Below are positions 6,204 through 6,755 of a DNA stretch of 6,755 nucleotides, one piece after another. Numbering within the stretch: position 1 is the first letter of the stretch; each line of letters starts with the position of its first letter. Below the pieces are notes generated by a model. The model saw only the letters and a program-made list of their open reading frames with translations. It did no database searches and was not told the origin of the DNA. The DNA is taken from the NCBI GenBank assembly GCA_003136915.1, contig PLEB01000359.1:9986-16740 (forward strand). Reading direction: 5' to 3'. The position numbers and the translations under genes were made by a program. This DNA comes from Chitinophagaceae bacterium. GTDB lineage: Bacteria > Bacteroidota > Bacteroidia > Chitinophagales > Chitinophagaceae.

Positions 6204-6755
6204 TTATGTATTCGCTTTCTGGATCAGGGCCTGTGGCGTATTGGCCATGATCCAAAGATCATATAAGAAATTATAGTTGTTAGCGTAATCGATATCAAGG
6301 CTGATCCTTTCTTCAACAGACATTTCTTCTCTTCCTCTTTTTTTTATCTGCCAGAGACCGGTGATGCCGGCAGGCGCAAGAAACCTTTTGGCAAGGTCAT
6401 CCGTTGTCAATGTTTCGGCTTCATACAACGGCAGGGGACGATTTCCAACCAGCGACATATCGCCGGTCAGCACATTAATCAGCTGCGGTAACTCATCGAG
6501 ACTGGTATTGCGAAGAAAACGTCCAACGCGTGTTATCCGCGGATCATTATTTATTTTGAAAAACCTGGTTTCTTTTGCGTCCCTGTATTGATTGAGGTGT
6601 TCGAATTCCCCGATACGTCGGTCGGCGCCGTCGAACATGGTTCTGAATTTATAAAAATTAAAAATCCGGTAACCCCTGCCCGCCCTTTTGGAAACATAAA
6701 TAACAGGGCCTCTTGATTCCGCCCAAACAGACAGCGCGATCAGAATAAACCAAGG
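6204..6755 (-). CDS. Bacterial sugar transferase (phosphoglycosyl transferase, PF02397 type), N-terminus beyond the right edge
   Basis: The frame is open to base 6755, so 183 residues are visible, not just the 144 after the internal ATG at 6638. The extra 39 codons contain family sequence: a membrane-entry segment [20 protein letters not shown] and then [19 protein letters not shown], so the true start lies outside the window. Hallmarks of monotopic phosphoglycosyl transferases follow: [22 protein letters not shown] with the catalytic Asp-Glu pair (visible residues 87 and 88), [12 protein letters not shown], and PAGITGLWQ. The enzyme transfers a sugar phosphate from a nucleotide sugar to undecaprenyl phosphate at the inner membrane, the first step of exopolysaccharide, O-antigen or glycan assembly. 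The sugar and pathway cannot be inferred. It may be a short (about 200-residue) enzyme or the end of a long WbaP-like one. It is the first visible gene of the minus-strand operon with the kinase and regulator. Confidence 0.94.
   Translation of the reverse strand, partial: PWFILIALSVWAESRGPVIYVSKRAGRGYRIFNFYKFRTMFDGADRRIGEFEHLNQYRDAKETRFFKINNDPRITRVGRFLRNTSLDELPQLINVLTGDMSLVGNRPLPLYEAETLTTDDLAKRFLAPAGITGLWQIKKRGREEMSVEERISLDIDYANNYNFLYDLWIMANTPQALIQKANT

Overview
The window reads as a chromosomal segment of a Bacteroidota bacterium, most likely of the Chitinophagaceae type. The reasons are its moderate GC content, near absence of Shine-Dalgarno sites, a LytS-type TPR sensor kinase paired with a LytTR regulator, a YXWGXW-repeat protein, and four exported proteins whose predicted signal peptides all end in Ala before Gln. 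No phage, insertion sequence, CRISPR array, rRNA or intact tRNA was seen. The family assignment is inference from protein style, not from a marker gene.

Left part (1-2544). A minus-strand M16 zinc metalloprotease gene enters from the left edge and starts at 784. Divergent from it on the plus strand are a 67-codon gene for a very hydrophilic, probably disordered protein, closed by a strong intrinsic terminator (1213-1248), and then a gene for an exported START-domain (lipid-binding fold) protein at 1454-2104, followed by a hairpin without a T-tract. A 440-base AT-rich non-coding stretch follows.

Middle (2545-3525). A plus-strand gene for an exported YXWGXW-repeat protein is split into two overlapping frames at a run of seven G (2902-2908). 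Removing one G gives a single 299-residue product. This is the most interesting anomaly of the window: a homopolymer error, a decayed gene, or a switchable (phase-variable) gene. It is separated from the convergent regulator gene by a compact hairpin that could terminate both directions.

Right part (3526-6755, all minus strand). Read in transcription order there is an initiating sugar (phosphoglycosyl) transferase truncated by the right edge, a membrane TPR sensor histidine kinase 31 bases further on, and a LytTR response regulator overlapping the kinase by 29 bases. The spacing suggests one transcript, coupling a surface-polysaccharide enzyme to a two-component pair. The operon's promoter lies outside the window. 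I see no clearly new multi-gene system; the frameshifted repeat gene, the small hydrophilic gene and the transferase-kinase-regulator linkage are the points worth checking.
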